Shown: positions 9,300 to 19,771, counted from the stretch's first letter. The stretch is 64,000 nt of DNA from Roseibium aggregatum IAM 12614 (GCF_000168975.1 NZ_AAUW01000003.1:274748-338747), one strand, 5' to 3'. Numbers and translations are program-made. The notes: generated from the letters alone by a model not told the origin.

Positions 9300-9340
9300 C
9301 GGCCATGCCCGTGATTTCAAGGGCATGGCCGTTTTGCTTT
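9300..9340 (+). terminator. Rho-independent terminator after the first three lipoprotein genes
   Basis: CGGCCATGCCC pairs with GGGCATGGCCG across a 10-base loop and is followed by TTTTGCTTT. Confidence 0.88.
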
Positions 9341-9434
9341 CATGATCTGCCTTGGATAAACCCGCCTTGGTAAGAAACTGTTAACCATAGATCGCCACCC
9401 TTACCGGACGCATTTTTTCGCCAAGGGGTTCTGG

Positions 9435-9707
9435 ATGAGATCTGTCCTTGCAGCCGCAAGTCTCGCCATTGTGCTGACAGGCTGCGCCAACACCGAAAGT
9501 CAACGGGACAGAATGCTGATCGGGGCAGGTCTCGGCGCAGCAACCGGAGCCACGATTGGCGCAGTTGCCGGTTCGACAGTGAATGCGACCCTTGCCGGCG
9601 CCGCGCTCGGTGCCGTCGGAGGTGGCCTTATCGGCGTCGTCACTACCCCGCGCAACTGCATAGCCACGGATGAACAGGGCACGCCCTACAAGGTGCGCTG
9701 CCCGTAA
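9435..9707 (+). CDS. Glycine-zipper lipoprotein, divergent copy 4
   Basis: Fourth member of the family, 90 residues. It has lipobox LTGC at Cys17, the block ESQRDRMLIGAGLGAATGA, a glycine zipper, and a changed cap TTPRNCIATDEQGTPYKVRC. Because a terminator separates it from copies 1 to 3 and its sequence is more diverged, it is likely an older duplicate with its own promoter. Both cap cysteines are kept in all four copies and might form a disulfide in the periplasm. Function is unknown. Confidence 0.8.
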   Translation: MRSVLAAASLAIVLTGCANTESQRDRMLIGAGLGAATGATIGAVAGSTVNATLAGAALGAVGGGLIGVVTTPRNCIATDEQGTPYKVRCP

Positions 9708-9872
9708 GCAGCCTCTGCGCCTGACAAACAGGTCAATTTCGCGCGCCATCCCTGCGAAGGCAGGGAGCCGGCAACTCGGCTGAGCTGCGTGTTTTTCCAA
9801 CTCAACCCGCGCAGAGGACCGATCTTGGTCTTGCCGCCAACGCGTCGCACCGGAACGGCAACGTGAAAGCAA

Positions 9873-9903
9873 AAAAGCCGGCCCAGAGGACCGGCTTTTC
9901 TCA
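9873..9903. terminator. Bidirectional terminator between lipoprotein 4 and ald
   Basis: AAAAGCCGG and CCGGCTTTT form a stem around CCCAGAGGA. Runs of A and T flank it, so it serves both convergent genes. Confidence 0.8.
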
Positions 9904-9925
9904 TGTTCTGAAGCGAAAGCTTCTA

Positions 9926-11065
9926 TCAGGCAGCCGCACTTTCCTTGGCCTGCTCAAGAGCAACCTTCGGATCGACATAGGCATAGCCGAGAGCGGTTGC
10001 GACCGCTTCACAGGTCACCTGGCCGCCGATGACGTTGAGGCCTGGCAGGAAGTGCGGATCGTCGAGCAGCGCCTTCTTCGCGCCCTTGTCGGCCAGCGCC
10101 AGGGCAAACGGCAGCGTTGCGTTGTTCAGGGCGTAGGTGGAGGTTTTCGGCACCGCACCCGGCATGTTGGCGACGCAATAGTGAACGACTTCATCGATGA
10201 TGTAGGTCGGCTCGGAATGCGTCGTTGCCTTGGACGTTTCGAAGCAGCCACCCTGGTCGATGGCGACATCCACGAGAACCGAGCCCGGCTTCATGCGGCT
10301 GACCAGTTCGCGCGAGACCAGCTTCGGCGCGGCGGCACCGGCCACCAGCACGGCCCCAATGACCATGTCGGCTTCCAGTACATGCTTTTCCAGCGCAGCC
10401 TTGGTTGAATAGACGGTCTTCAGAGCCGGACCGAATGTCTGGGAAAGATTGCCCAGAACAGTGGTGGACCGGTCAAGAACGGTGACATCCGCCCCCAGGC
10501 CGAGCGCCATGGTGATGGCATGCGAACCGACCACACCGCCGCCGATCACGACAACCTTGGCCGGTTCCACACCCGGTACACCGCCCACAAGCGTGCCGGA
10601 GCCGCCCTGCGCCTTTTCCAGCGCCTTTGCACCGGCAATCACCGACAGGCGGCCGGCAACCTGGGACATCGGCACCAGAAGCGGCAGACCGCCACGGGCA
10701 TCGACAACGGTTTCATATGCAATGCAGGTCGCACCGGATTTCACCAGATCGGCGGTCTGTTCCGCGTCCGGTGCCAGGTGCAGGTAAGTGAAGAGAATGT
10801 GGTCCGGACGCAGCATGGCGCGCTCGACGGCCTGCGGTTCCTTGACCTTCACGATCATGTTGGCCGCATCGAAGACTTCCTTGGCGGTTGCCAGGATCTT
10901 CGCGCCTGCCGCTTCGTAATCGGCGTCGCTGGCACCGATGCCGACACCGGCGTTGGTTTCAACGACAACTTCGTGGCCGTGCGCCACCATTTCGACAACG
11001 CTGTTCGGGGTCAGACCGACCCGGTATTCATGGTTCTTGATTTCTTTCGGCACACCAATGCGCAT
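9926..11065 (-). CDS. ald: Alanine dehydrogenase
   Basis: The 379-residue enzyme reversibly deaminates L-alanine to pyruvate and ammonia with NAD. It begins MRIGVPKEIKNHEYRVGLTP, has the active-site region ILFTYLHLAPD (His near residue 95), the Rossmann nucleotide loop VIGGGVVGSHA and the DVAIDQGG stretch. A divergent Lrp-type regulator gene lies 182 bases away, the usual arrangement for alanine catabolism. An inverted repeat in between is the likely operator. The product is cytoplasmic and hexameric in known members. Confidence 0.96.
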   Translation of the reverse strand: MRIGVPKEIKNHEYRVGLTPNSVVEMVAHGHEVVVETNAGVGIGASDADYEAAGAKILATAKEVFDAANMIVKVKEPQAVERAMLRPDHILFTYLHLAPDAEQTADLVKSGATCIAYETVVDARGGLPLLVPMSQVAGRLSVIAGAKALEKAQGGSGTLVGGVPGVEPAKVVVIGGGVVGSHAITMALGLGADVTVLDRSTTVLGNLSQTFGPALKTVYSTKAALEKHVLEADMVIGAVLVAGAAAPKLVSRELVSRMKPGSVLVDVAIDQGGCFETSKATTHSEPTYIIDEVVHYCVANMPGAVPKTSTYALNNATLPFALALADKGAKKALLDDPHFLPGLNVIGGQVTCEAVATALGYAYVDPKVALEQAKESAAA

Positions 11066-11178
11066 AACTCGTCTCCTCTGGAAGCTTTATTGATTGGCGC
11101 GGATTCTACCGCTTTTTTTGTCGAATGTGCTTGCGTTCCAGGGGGCTGCAGTTCAAATTTGCGCAATAACCTTGCGTC

Positions 11179-11203
11179 AGATCATTTGTTCTTCAAATAA
11201 TCT
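11179..11203. promoter_or_regulatory. Inverted repeat operator between ald and its regulator
   Basis: AGATYATTTG and CAAATRATCT form an inverted repeat with a 5-base spacer. The size and AT-rich character suit an Lrp/AsnC-family site. It sits in the divergent intergenic region, so it could control both ald and the regulator gene. Confidence 0.6.
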
Positions 11204-11247
11204 GCAATCTTTTATCCTCAACCTCGCATTATGTGCGGTGCAGCAAA

Positions 11248-11718
11248 ATGAAACTCGACCGTCTCGACCAGAAGATCCTCAACGTGCTGCAAAGCGACGG
11301 CCGCATTGCCAATGCGGATCTGGCGGAAAAGGTGGGCCTGTCGCAATCTGCCTGCCTGCGGCGCATGCGCGCGCTGGAGGAATCCGGCGTCATCGAGAAA
11401 TATGTCGCGTTGCTGGACCAGAAGAAGCTTGGCCGGCACATGGACGTTTTCGTGGAAATCTCTCTCACCAGCCAATCCAAGGAAACGCTGGAGAATTTCG
11501 AACGCGCCGTTGCTCGCTCCGGAGAGATCATGGAGTGTTTCCTGATGGCAGGCGATGCCGACTATATCCTGCGCCTCTCGGCCCGGGATCCGATCGACTT
11601 CGAACGCATCCACCGCGATCACCTTGCCCAGCTTCCGGGCGTCCTCAGAATGAAATCCTCCTTCGCCATCCGGCCGATCGTCAGACGCACCGCGATTCCC
11701 CTGAATGGCGAAATTTGA
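11248..11718 (+). CDS. Lrp/AsnC family regulator, probable activator of ald
   Basis: The 156-residue protein has an N-terminal AsnC-type helix-turn-helix (LDRLDQKILNVLQSDGRI, then NADLAEKVGLSQSACLRRM). The C-terminal RAM effector domain follows (FLMAGDADYILRLSARD). It is divergent from ald and is most likely the alanine-responsive regulator, similar in position to AldR/PutR-type proteins. ATG 11248 is preferred because the domain starts there; an ATG five codons upstream is possible. The ribosome site is weak at both. Confidence 0.88.
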   Translation: MKLDRLDQKILNVLQSDGRIANADLAEKVGLSQSACLRRMRALEESGVIEKYVALLDQKKLGRHMDVFVEISLTSQSKETLENFERAVARSGEIMECFLMAGDADYILRLSARDPIDFERIHRDHLAQLPGVLRMKSSFAIRPIVRRTAIPLNGEI

Positions 11719-11851
11719 ACGCTCCTGCCCGCCGGTCCACAGCCAAACCACACGCATTTCCGCCATTGTTTCCAGCGTCTCGACGCAGCCAACGCTGGCG
11801 GGTATAGTCCGCATCCATTCAAGTGCCTGGCTTTTCAAGGAACCCGCTCCG

Positions 11852-12742
11852 GTGACACATACGATCACCCGTTTCATCAATACGACTTACCAGCTTGCCG
11901 AATGTCCCACCTGGGACGACAGACTGAACCGCTTGCTCTGGGCCGACATTCAGGGCCGCTCCATCCAGTCGATGGATTGGGCCAACCGCGAGATCACCAC
12001 CTGGCATTTCGACAATGAGGTCGGCTCCTTCGGCCTGACTGACGATGACCGGCTGATCGTCAGCGTCTGGGACAAGGTCGTCCTGTTCGATCCTGCTAGC
12101 GGTTCGAGCGAGCTTCTGGCCGAAGTGCAGGCGGACGAGCCGCGCACACGGCTGAACGATGGCAAGGTCGGACCGGACGGAGCCTTCTGGGTCGGCACCA
12201 TGGACACCAGCTCCCCGCGCGAGCCGATTGCGGGCCTCTACCGGGTAGACGGCAGTGGCGACGTTGCCGAGATCCGGGACGAGTTGCAATGTTCCAACGG
12301 CCTCGCCTGGACGCCGGACGGCACCTACATGTACCACTCCGATACTTCCCCCGGCTGGATCGAATGCTACGGCTTCGATCCGCAGACCGGTGCGCTCGGC
12401 TCGAAGATGCTTTACGCCCAGCAAACCAACGACACCGGGCGCCCGGATGGCGCGGCGGTGGATATCGAAGGCAATTACTGGAGTGCTGGCGTTTCCGCTG
12501 GTGTCCTCAACTGCTTCGGCCCGGATGGTGATCTGCTGCAGGCCATCAAGCTGCCGGTCGACAAGCCGACCATGCCTTGCTTCTGCGGCCCGGACCTCGA
12601 CCACCTGATCGTCACCAGCATCAAGCAGCCCGCAGACCCGACCGCCATCGAACCCGACACGCTGTCCGGTGGTCTGTTCCTGGTGGAAGGTCACGGCAAG
12701 ACCGGCCTGAAGACCTACCGGTTCAAGACGGCGCGCGGCTGA
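11852..12742 (+). CDS. SMP-30/gluconolactonase family protein
   Basis: The 296-residue beta-propeller protein contains the metal-site pattern of the SMP-30/gluconolactonase family: Glu in QLAECPTW, Asn in RLNDGKVGPDG, Asn in SNGLAWTPDG and Asp in GRPDGAAVD. Relatives hydrolyse sugar lactones such as glucono- or arabinono-lactone. I prefer the GTG at 11852 with AAGGAA eight bases upstream, since the propeller starts there. The longer ATG frame from 11705 overlaps the regulator gene and adds an unrelated leader. Since no pgl is seen next to zwf, a lactonase role in sugar oxidation is possible but unproven. Confidence 0.83.
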   Translation: MTHTITRFINTTYQLAECPTWDDRLNRLLWADIQGRSIQSMDWANREITTWHFDNEVGSFGLTDDDRLIVSVWDKVVLFDPASGSSELLAEVQADEPRTRLNDGKVGPDGAFWVGTMDTSSPREPIAGLYRVDGSGDVAEIRDELQCSNGLAWTPDGTYMYHSDTSPGWIECYGFDPQTGALGSKMLYAQQTNDTGRPDGAAVDIEGNYWSAGVSAGVLNCFGPDGDLLQAIKLPVDKPTMPCFCGPDLDHLIVTSIKQPADPTAIEPDTLSGGLFLVEGHGKTGLKTYRFKTARG

Positions 12743-12796
12743 GAAATCGCGGAGCGCTGTCTCTAGGGACAGGCAGCATGCTCCGGTGTTGTGGCA

Positions 12797-12837
12797 CATC
12801 CTTCGAGACGGGCCTGCCGGCCCTCCTCAGGATGAGG
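12797..12837 (+). repeat. Dispersed palindromic repeat, copy A
   Basis: The unit starts CATCCTTCGAGACGGGCC and ends CTCCTCAGGATGAGG, giving an imperfect hairpin. Related copies lie at 12962-12994 (inverted) and 14162-14203. Confidence 0.7.
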
Positions 12838-12961
12838 AGGAGGGAGCGGCTCGGGTCGGACTTTGGGGCACAGTTTCCGCCGCCGTTGCTTCGATTTACC
12901 GCCCTACCCATCGCATAACCCCATCCATCACGCAGGCATGCCTCTCAGCCCCCACCCGCCT

Positions 12962-12994
12962 CATCCTGAGGAAGCGCGGAGCGCTGTCTCGAAG
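12962..12994 (-). repeat. Dispersed palindromic repeat, copy B
   Basis: On the minus strand it reads CTTCGAGACAGCGCTCCGCG followed by CTTCCTCAGGATG, the same outer arms as copy A with a different centre. It borders the IS110 element on one side. Confidence 0.7.
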
Positions 12995-13005
12995 CAACCA
13001 TGTTT

Positions 13006-14130
<1,125 letters not shown>

Positions 14131-14161
14131 AGGATGGCCGCACATTCCAGAACAAGGGGCC

Positions 14162-14203
14162 AATCCTTCGAGACGGACCTGAACGGTCCTCCTCGGGATG
14201 AGG
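14162..14203 (+). repeat. Dispersed palindromic repeat, copy C
   Basis: It starts AATCCTTCGAGACGGACC and ends CTCCTCGGGATGAGG, matching copy A with several changes. It borders the IS110 element on the side of the candidate bridge RNA. Confidence 0.7.
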
Positions 14204-14282
14204 TGGAGTAGGTGGCCCGGCATTGGTGAATTGGTGGGAAGGGTTGCGACCAGGCTTCAGAGTACTGCCTCAACCCGGGCAG

Positions 14283-14513
14283 CTATTCAGCATCATTGGG
14301 AGGCTGGCAGTCCCTGAGGGCTTCAATGATCTGTTCCGCGTTCACCCCAGGAACCTGGATCTTCGTTTCCCCGTAAAGGTGAACGACGGCAACGTCCCCT
14401 TTGGTGGTTTGCTCATTGAAGATGCGCACCGACTGGTTCTCGGGAATGAGCACGGCCATGGAGCCGTCCTCCATGCTGAGCAGGATGGAAGACGCAATCA
14501 ATGTGCAAATCAT
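14283..14513 (-). CDS. Small hypothetical protein
   Basis: A 76-residue frame with a short hydrophobic start (MICTLIASSILLSM) and a beta-rich core MAVLIPENQSVRIFNEQ, then GDVAVVHLYGETKIQVPG. Internal methionines at residues 14 and 19 are possible starts, which would remove the hydrophobic part. No family is recognised. The alternating hydrophobic pattern and coherent composition favour a real gene over chance, but support is modest. Confidence 0.4.
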   Translation of the reverse strand: MICTLIASSILLSMEDGSMAVLIPENQSVRIFNEQTTKGDVAVVHLYGETKIQVPGVNAEQIIEALRDCQPPNDAE

Positions 14514-14595
14514 GTTTCAGCCCCACAACTGGTCAGGTAACCGGCTTTCAACCTGTTCCGGAAAACGGACGGATAACCGATCTTGACCCAGCCAC

Positions 14596-15183
14596 CTAGT
14601 AGCGGCAACCCCGGACCCTGACGGGCTTCCACACTGTCTGGGCCGGCTGAACCAGAACCCGGCGGCTGACCGTCTGGTAGACTGCGGGTTTCTGTACCCG
14701 GTAGCTGGTGGCTGGCTGGACCAGAACCTTTTCCTTCACCGAACTGTAGATAGCCGGCTGGCGCACCGCAACCCGGGAGGCTGACTGCACGAGAACCTTC
14801 TGGCTGACAGTTCGATAAACGGCAGGGTTTTGCACCTTGCACAGGATGTTGCGGCCGTTGATGACCCGGTATTCCCAGCCGATGCTGGCAGGCTGCACCA
14901 GAACCCGGCTCTGCCGCGTCTGATAGACGGCAGGTGATGTGCGATAGCTGACCCGTTCGGGCTGCACCAGCACGCGCCGGGCCTGATAGCCGTAGACAGC
15001 AGGTTTCTGCACCACGTAGCTGGACGCCGGCTCCACGAGAACCCGTTCGTTGACCGTCCTGTAGACGGCCGGCACTGTTGCCTGTTCATAGCAGGATAAT
15101 GCGGTTCCCCCTGCCAGCACGGACGTGCTGACCAACGGGGCGACGATCAGCGCGGCAAGCGCGCTCCAGTAGCTGTGACGCAT
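14596..15183 (-). CDS. Exported protein with six VLVQP repeats
   Basis: The 195-residue precursor has a signal peptide (cleavage after STSVLA near residue 24). Six tandem units of about 23 residues follow, with the pattern PAVYxTVxxxVLVQPAS. The third unit carries an insertion (YRVINGRNILCKVQN). The alternating hydrophobic residues predict beta hairpins. ATG 15183 has a GGGGGA ribosome site, and the signal peptide starts there. The product should be periplasmic or surface exposed. No characterised family is recognised. Variation between units suggests old internal duplication. Confidence 0.75.
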   Translation of the reverse strand: MRHSYWSALAALIVAPLVSTSVLAGGTALSCYEQATVPAVYRTVNERVLVEPASSYVVQKPAVYGYQARRVLVQPERVSYRTSPAVYQTRQSRVLVQPASIGWEYRVINGRNILCKVQNPAVYRTVSQKVLVQSASRVAVRQPAIYSSVKEKVLVQPATSYRVQKPAVYQTVSRRVLVQPAQTVWKPVRVRGCRY

Positions 15184-15303
15184 GTACTTTCCCCCAGTCT
15201 GGTGCAGGAAAACACCTGCAACCTTGACTTTAGGGAAGTTCCACAAGGGGTTAAAGCTAAAAAGTTAATATCCGTTAAGAAACGCGCTGGCGCCAAGTCA
15301 GCC

Positions 15304-16116
15304 TCAGGCTTCTTTTTCCGTCTCGGCACGGGCACTTTTTTCGTAGTCGGTGTCTTCGTTGATAATGTGGCGGGCTTCTTCCGGCACCCACTCTCCCCAA
15401 CGCGGCTGAAGCTCGTGGTCGACGGACACCCTGTCATCGAAGACGAAACATTCACCCTTCCAGAGGCTGTCGGCCTCGGGCACCTTTTCCAGATAGTTCA
15501 GAATGCCGCCTTCCAGGTGGTAGACTTCCTCAAAGCCGTTCTTCAGCATCCAGGCCGTCGCCTTTTCGCAGCGGATGCCGCCGGTGCAGAACATGGCCAC
15601 CTTCGGCTTCTTCTGCAATTCGTCTTCGCCTTCCACCCAGGCTGGAAACTCGCGGAACGACTGGGTTTTCGGATTGAGTGCCCGCTCGAAAGTGCCAAAG
15701 GCAAATTCGTAGTCGTTGCGCGTGTCGATGACGACAACGTCCGGATCGGAGATCAGCGCGTTCCAGTCCTCCGGCTTGACGTATTCACCGACAATTTCGT
15801 TTGGATCGATCCCATCGACCGCAAGCCGAACGATCTCCTGCTTCAGCCTCACCTTCATGCGCTTGAAGACATGACGATGGGTCCAGGCTTCCTTGTGGTT
15901 CAGCCCTGCAAGACGCGGATCAGACCGCAGATGCGCCAGCACCTCGCGCACGCCGGCCTCCGGTCCGCAGATGGTGCCGTTGATGCCCTCGCCTGCAAGC
16001 AACAGGCTGCCGCGCACATCGCGCGCCTCGCAAAAGGCCTTCAACGGGCTGCGCATGGCCTCGAAGTCATCGAGCGGCGTGAACATATAAAGGGCGGCAA
16101 CGAGAAATTCGTTCAT
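15304..16116 (-). CDS. trhO: tRNA uridine(34) hydroxylase, rhodanese family
   Basis: The 270-residue protein matches TrhO (YceA), which makes 5-hydroxyuridine at the wobble position of certain tRNAs in an oxygen-dependent way. It has the N-terminal acylphosphatase-like part with [14 protein letters not shown], followed by a rhodanese domain with the active-site loop [11 protein letters not shown] (Cys177 and Cys183) and [11 protein letters not shown]. The C-terminus is the short type and ends in a Glu/Lys-rich tail. The gene stands alone on the minus strand. Confidence 0.93.
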   Translation of the reverse strand: MNEFLVAALYMFTPLDDFEAMRSPLKAFCEARDVRGSLLLAGEGINGTICGPEAGVREVLAHLRSDPRLAGLNHKEAWTHRHVFKRMKVRLKQEIVRLAVDGIDPNEIVGEYVKPEDWNALISDPDVVVIDTRNDYEFAFGTFERALNPKTQSFREFPAWVEGEDELQKKPKVAMFCTGGIRCEKATAWMLKNGFEEVYHLEGGILNYLEKVPEADSLWKGECFVFDDRVSVDHELQPRWGEWVPEEARHIINEDTDYEKSARAETEKEA

Positions 16117-16507
16117 GGGGCTTGTTCTGTTTCTTGAAGGACGCCGGATCCCAGGGTGCGGACCCCAGGGGCAAAAGCCCTCGCCCGGCTATTGGCGCCC
16201 TCTATACAGCCTAAGGGGCCTGTCTGGAAAGTCCGCAGTTTCTCGGACCCGTGGCTCGGCGAAACGAAGATCAGAAAAAACTCAGCCGATAAACTCTTGA
16301 AGTGACCGTAAAGTCACCCCAAACGTTTCCAGACCGGCACGGCATTTCATCACTCGAAAGCTTGCCACACGGAAAGATGACATCGCGAGAAATACGTATG
16401 AATTCATATGGTTAAAAAAGGACCTTCATTCGCATTCATTTAAGGATCATTAAGCACACAACCGTACCCTTCACCCAGAATTGCCAAGTGGAACAGGCGC
16501 ACCAAGG
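16117..16507. other. Intergenic region upstream of the chemoreceptor pair
   Basis: About 390 bases without a supported gene. The half next to the chemoreceptor genes is AT-rich and contains the palindrome TATGAATTCATA at 16397-16408, so it probably holds their promoter. No clear sigma factor motif was identified. Confidence 0.5.
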
Positions 16508-17035
16508 ATGACCCAGTACAAGGTCACCCCGACGGGGGTGGAACGGTTCTTTTCCGAACGGGACCTGATCGTCTCGAAAACGGATACGCGCGGGCGGATC
16601 ACCTATGCCAACGACATCTTCCGGGATATCGCCGGGTTCGACGGCAAGGCCCTCGAGAACGCACCGCACAGCCTCATTCGCCACCCGGACATGCCCCGGT
16701 GTGTCTTCAAGCTGCTTTGGGACACCATAGAGGCAGGCGGAGAGATCTTCGCCTATGTGGTCAACATGTCTGCCAACGGCGATCACTACTGGGTGCTGGC
16801 CCACGTCACACCGTCCTACGACGAGAGCGGCAAGATTATCGGCTATCACTCCAACCGCCGCGTGCCGAACCGGCGCATTGTCGATGACATCATCACCCCG
16901 CTTTATGCCCAGCTCAGGCAGACAGAACAGCAGGCGAACAATCGAAAGACCGGCATGCAGGCCGGACACGATCAGCTTGTATCGATCCTTCAATCGAAAG
17001 GCGTGAGCTATGACGAGCTCATTCACACTCTTTAA
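16508..17035 (+). CDS. PAS domain protein, sensory half of an Aer-like receptor
   Basis: The 175-residue soluble protein is essentially one PAS domain (residues about 8-115) with the Aer-type signature [38 protein letters not shown] and [16 protein letters not shown]. Aer PAS domains bind FAD and sense redox state or oxygen. The gene overlaps the next one, a chemoreceptor signalling protein, by 26 bases in another frame. The two appear translationally coupled halves of what is one polypeptide in Aer. ATG 16508 fits the domain start; a start at 16481 is possible. Confidence 0.82.
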   Translation: MTQYKVTPTGVERFFSERDLIVSKTDTRGRITYANDIFRDIAGFDGKALENAPHSLIRHPDMPRCVFKLLWDTIEAGGEIFAYVVNMSANGDHYWVLAHVTPSYDESGKIIGYHSNRRVPNRRIVDDIITPLYAQLRQTEQQANNRKTGMQAGHDQLVSILQSKGVSYDELIHTL

Positions 17036-18341
17036 CGCAGCGCTCGCCTGCGGTGCCTCGATGACTGCCGGTGCGGCGGCCGTGGTCTGCGCCTTGCTTG
17101 GCCTGACGGCGGCAACTGTGGTGTGCGGCGGCCTCGTGATGCTTGCCATGCTGTTTGCGCTTACCGCCGTGCAGCGGACCCGGCGGGGCCTCACAGCTGC
17201 GACCGAAGTCTGCAGCCAGGTCGGCTGGGGCAACTTCGAGGCGCGTGCCAGGGATTACACCGAAGCCGGTGAAGTTCGCGACCTGATGACCGCCATGAAC
17301 CACATGATCGACCGGACGGATGCCTTTCTGCGCGAAGCCGCAGCTTCGATGACCGCGATCGAGAACAACCAGTATTACCGCCGCATCCAGCCCGGTGGCC
17401 TCAATGGCAGCTATCTGCAGAATGCGAAGATCATGAATACGGCCATCGAGACGATCAAGGGCCGTGTCGGTGCCTTCCGCCAGTCGACCGACTCCTTCGA
17501 AAGCCAGATCAGCCAGATTGCGCAGAGCCTGATGGCCTCCGCCGAACAGATGACCGGAACGGCGGAAGAAATGGAAACCTCCGCCGTTTCCAATTCCGAA
17601 GTCGTGACAGCCATTGCAGACGCGGCCGACCTGACGGCGGAAAACGTGAACGCAGCGGCCTCCGCCGCCGATCACCTGTCGACCACCGCCAGCGAGATCA
17701 GCGGCCAGATCGAGCGGTCCATCGAGATCGCCCGCGCTGCCGTCGCCCAGGTCACGCAAGGCCAGGAAAAGGCAAACAGCCTGCGCACGTCCGCCGAAGC
17801 GATCGGCGAGATCATCAGCCTGATTTCTTCCATCGCCGACCAGACCAACCTGCTGGCGCTGAACGCGACCATTGAGGCCGCGCGGGCGGGTGAAATGGGT
17901 AAGGGCTTTGCCGTGGTTGCCGCCGAGGTCAAGGAACTGGCAACGCAGACGGCCAAGGCGACACAGGAGATCACCCAGTCGCTGGAAGAAGTCGACGCGG
18001 CCAGCCGCGATACGGCGCAGTCTTTCGACACGATTTCCAAAACCATTACGGAAATCGAATCGATCACCACGATGATTTCCACCGCCTCGGTGAAGCAGGC
18101 CGAGGCGACGCAAGCCATTCAGGAAAACGTCACCAACACCGTTGCCTGCACCAACAGAGTCACCGGCATTGTCGACGGTGTCGCCCAGAACGCGGCAACC
18201 ACCCACGCGGCCTCCAAGACTGTGCTCAGTTCAGCTGAAAGCATGTCTTCCAACGCCGGGCAGCTCACCGAAGCGGTGACAGCCTTCTTCAAATCGCTGA
18301 AAAAAGGCCCGCTCGACCAGCAGGACAGCGAAGCCGCCTGA
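17010..18341 (+). CDS. Methyl-accepting chemotaxis protein lacking a ligand domain
   Basis: The 443-residue protein begins with two adjacent membrane helices (about residues 8-55). A HAMP-like region follows (about 56-110), then the conserved Aer-type linker [19 protein letters not shown] and a long signalling coiled coil. The hairpin tip [20 protein letters not shown] binds CheA and CheW. There is no periplasmic sensor domain. The start has AAAGGCG upstream, inside the PAS gene. Together with the PAS protein it would reproduce the domain order of Aer, so energy or redox taxis is the likely role. Confidence 0.9.
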   Translation: MTSSFTLFNAALACGASMTAGAAAVVCALLGLTAATVVCGGLVMLAMLFALTAVQRTRRGLTAATEVCSQVGWGNFEARARDYTEAGEVRDLMTAMNHMIDRTDAFLREAAASMTAIENNQYYRRIQPGGLNGSYLQNAKIMNTAIETIKGRVGAFRQSTDSFESQISQIAQSLMASAEQMTGTAEEMETSAVSNSEVVTAIADAADLTAENVNAAASAADHLSTTASEISGQIERSIEIARAAVAQVTQGQEKANSLRTSAEAIGEIISLISSIADQTNLLALNATIEAARAGEMGKGFAVVAAEVKELATQTAKATQEITQSLEEVDAASRDTAQSFDTISKTITEIESITTMISTASVKQAEATQAIQENVTNTVACTNRVTGIVDGVAQNAATTHAASKTVLSSAESMSSNAGQLTEAVTAFFKSLKKGPLDQQDSEAA

Positions 18342-18474
18342 CGGCGCCGCCGTCACCTGCAGACGCCGCGGGCGATGACGCCCGGGTTGCCTCTTTTGGG
18401 GAATTGGGTCGGCGCTGCGAACAACCTATCTTCAGGACAGAGCCCACCCCTCACCGGATGTTCTGGAGACCCCT

Positions 18475-19749
18475 ATGACCATTCTCGGCGATCTGCTGTC
18501 GACCATCTTCGAGCGCCGCTACCGTACGGCAGCGCCCGACCGGCGTGACAACCGGCCGACGGAGGATCTCGTTGCCGCCCTTGCCGGCACGGCCGGCGAA
18601 GTCACGGTCGTCGCCGCCGCCAGCACGCTCCTGCAACGGTTTCAGGAAATGGAGGACAGCGAGAAGCTGCAGCTCTTCCGTCACCTCGCCCACGACATGA
18701 ACATCGATCCGGGAGCCGTGCGCACCGCACTGGACGCTTACGAGGCCACCCCGAACCGGAAAACCTACACTGCCTTCATGGCCGCGGTTGAGCCCAAGCG
18801 CCAGGAATTGATCCGCCGGCTGAACCAGATCCCCGGCGCCACCGAGCAACTGGTGCGCATGCGCGCCGATCTCTTGCGCCTCGGCGGCACCGATCCGGAA
18901 CTGCAGGCGCTCGACCAGGACTTCCGGCATCTGTTCATTTCCTGGTTCAACAGGGGCTTTCTGGTGCTTCGGCCGATCAGTTGGGAAAGCCCGGCGCACA
19001 TCCTGGAAAAGATCATCGCCTATGAGGCCGTACACGAAATCACCAGTTGGGAAGACCTGCGCAGCCGTCTTGCACCTGGCGACCGAAGGTGTTTCGCCTT
19101 CTTTCACCCGTCCATGCCCGACGAACCGCTGATCTTCGTGGAAGTTGCGCTGACGGCCGACATCCCAGGCTCGATCCAGGATCTTCTGGCGGGCGACCGG
19201 GAACCGATCACGGCGGCCACGGCGCGCACCGCCGTGTTCTATTCCATTTCCAACTGCCAGGATGGGCTGGCCCGTATCTCCTTCGGCAACTCGCTGATCA
19301 AGCAGGTGGCCGCAGACCTTTCGGCAGAGCTGCCGAACCTGAAGACGTTTGTCACCCTGTCACCGATCCCGGGATTGACGAAGTGGCTGTCTGCCGAAGG
19401 CATTGCCTATGAAGACGCGGACCCGAAGCTGCTGCGCACCCTCGCCGCGCATTATCTTTTGTCGGCCCGCCGCGAGGATGGGCAGCCGGCTGACCCGGTG
19501 GCGCGCTTTCATCTTGGCAACGGAGCCCAGGTGCATGCGGTTCATGCGGATGCCGATACTTCGGCAAAGGGCATTGCCCAATCTGCCGGCGTAATGGTGA
19601 ATTACCTCTACGACCTCGGCAAGGTTGCCCAGAACCATGATCGCTACGCCGCCGCGCGGGAGATCGCAGCCTCTTCGGATATCAAGGCCCTGGACGCAGG
19701 CGCAAAGAAACTGGATCTGCGCCCCAAGCAAACTGAACAGCAGGCCTGA
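18475..19749 (+). CDS. Malonyl-CoA decarboxylase
   Basis: The 424-residue protein matches malonyl-CoA decarboxylase, which converts malonyl-CoA to acetyl-CoA and CO2. An N-terminal helical domain (about 1-150) is followed by the catalytic GNAT-like domain with CFAFFHPSMPDEPLIFVEVA, the SISNCQDGLARISFGNSLIK stretch and FVTLSPIPGLTKW. Length and motifs are normal for bacterial members. In rhizobia such enzymes work in malonate use. No malonate transporter or malonyl-CoA synthetase lies next to it here. It converges with apbE. Confidence 0.94.
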   Translation: MTILGDLLSTIFERRYRTAAPDRRDNRPTEDLVAALAGTAGEVTVVAAASTLLQRFQEMEDSEKLQLFRHLAHDMNIDPGAVRTALDAYEATPNRKTYTAFMAAVEPKRQELIRRLNQIPGATEQLVRMRADLLRLGGTDPELQALDQDFRHLFISWFNRGFLVLRPISWESPAHILEKIIAYEAVHEITSWEDLRSRLAPGDRRCFAFFHPSMPDEPLIFVEVALTADIPGSIQDLLAGDREPITAATARTAVFYSISNCQDGLARISFGNSLIKQVAADLSAELPNLKTFVTLSPIPGLTKWLSAEGIAYEDADPKLLRTLAAHYLLSARREDGQPADPVARFHLGNGAQVHAVHADADTSAKGIAQSAGVMVNYLYDLGKVAQNHDRYAAAREIAASSDIKALDAGAKKLDLRPKQTEQQA

Positions 19750-19771
19750 TCCGGTCCAGCCTTTCCTCGCA

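Larger units (their letters stand above)
12743..13005. other. Intergenic region with two palindromic repeat copies
   Basis: No gene is supported. It holds copies of a dispersed palindromic element at 12797-12837 and 12962-12994, in opposite orientations, before the IS110 transposase gene. Confidence 0.6.

Noticed and set aside
17019..18206. Minus-strand frame of 395 codons opposite the chemoreceptor
   Set aside because: Antisense shadow rich in Gly, Arg and Asp, with no recognisable domain.
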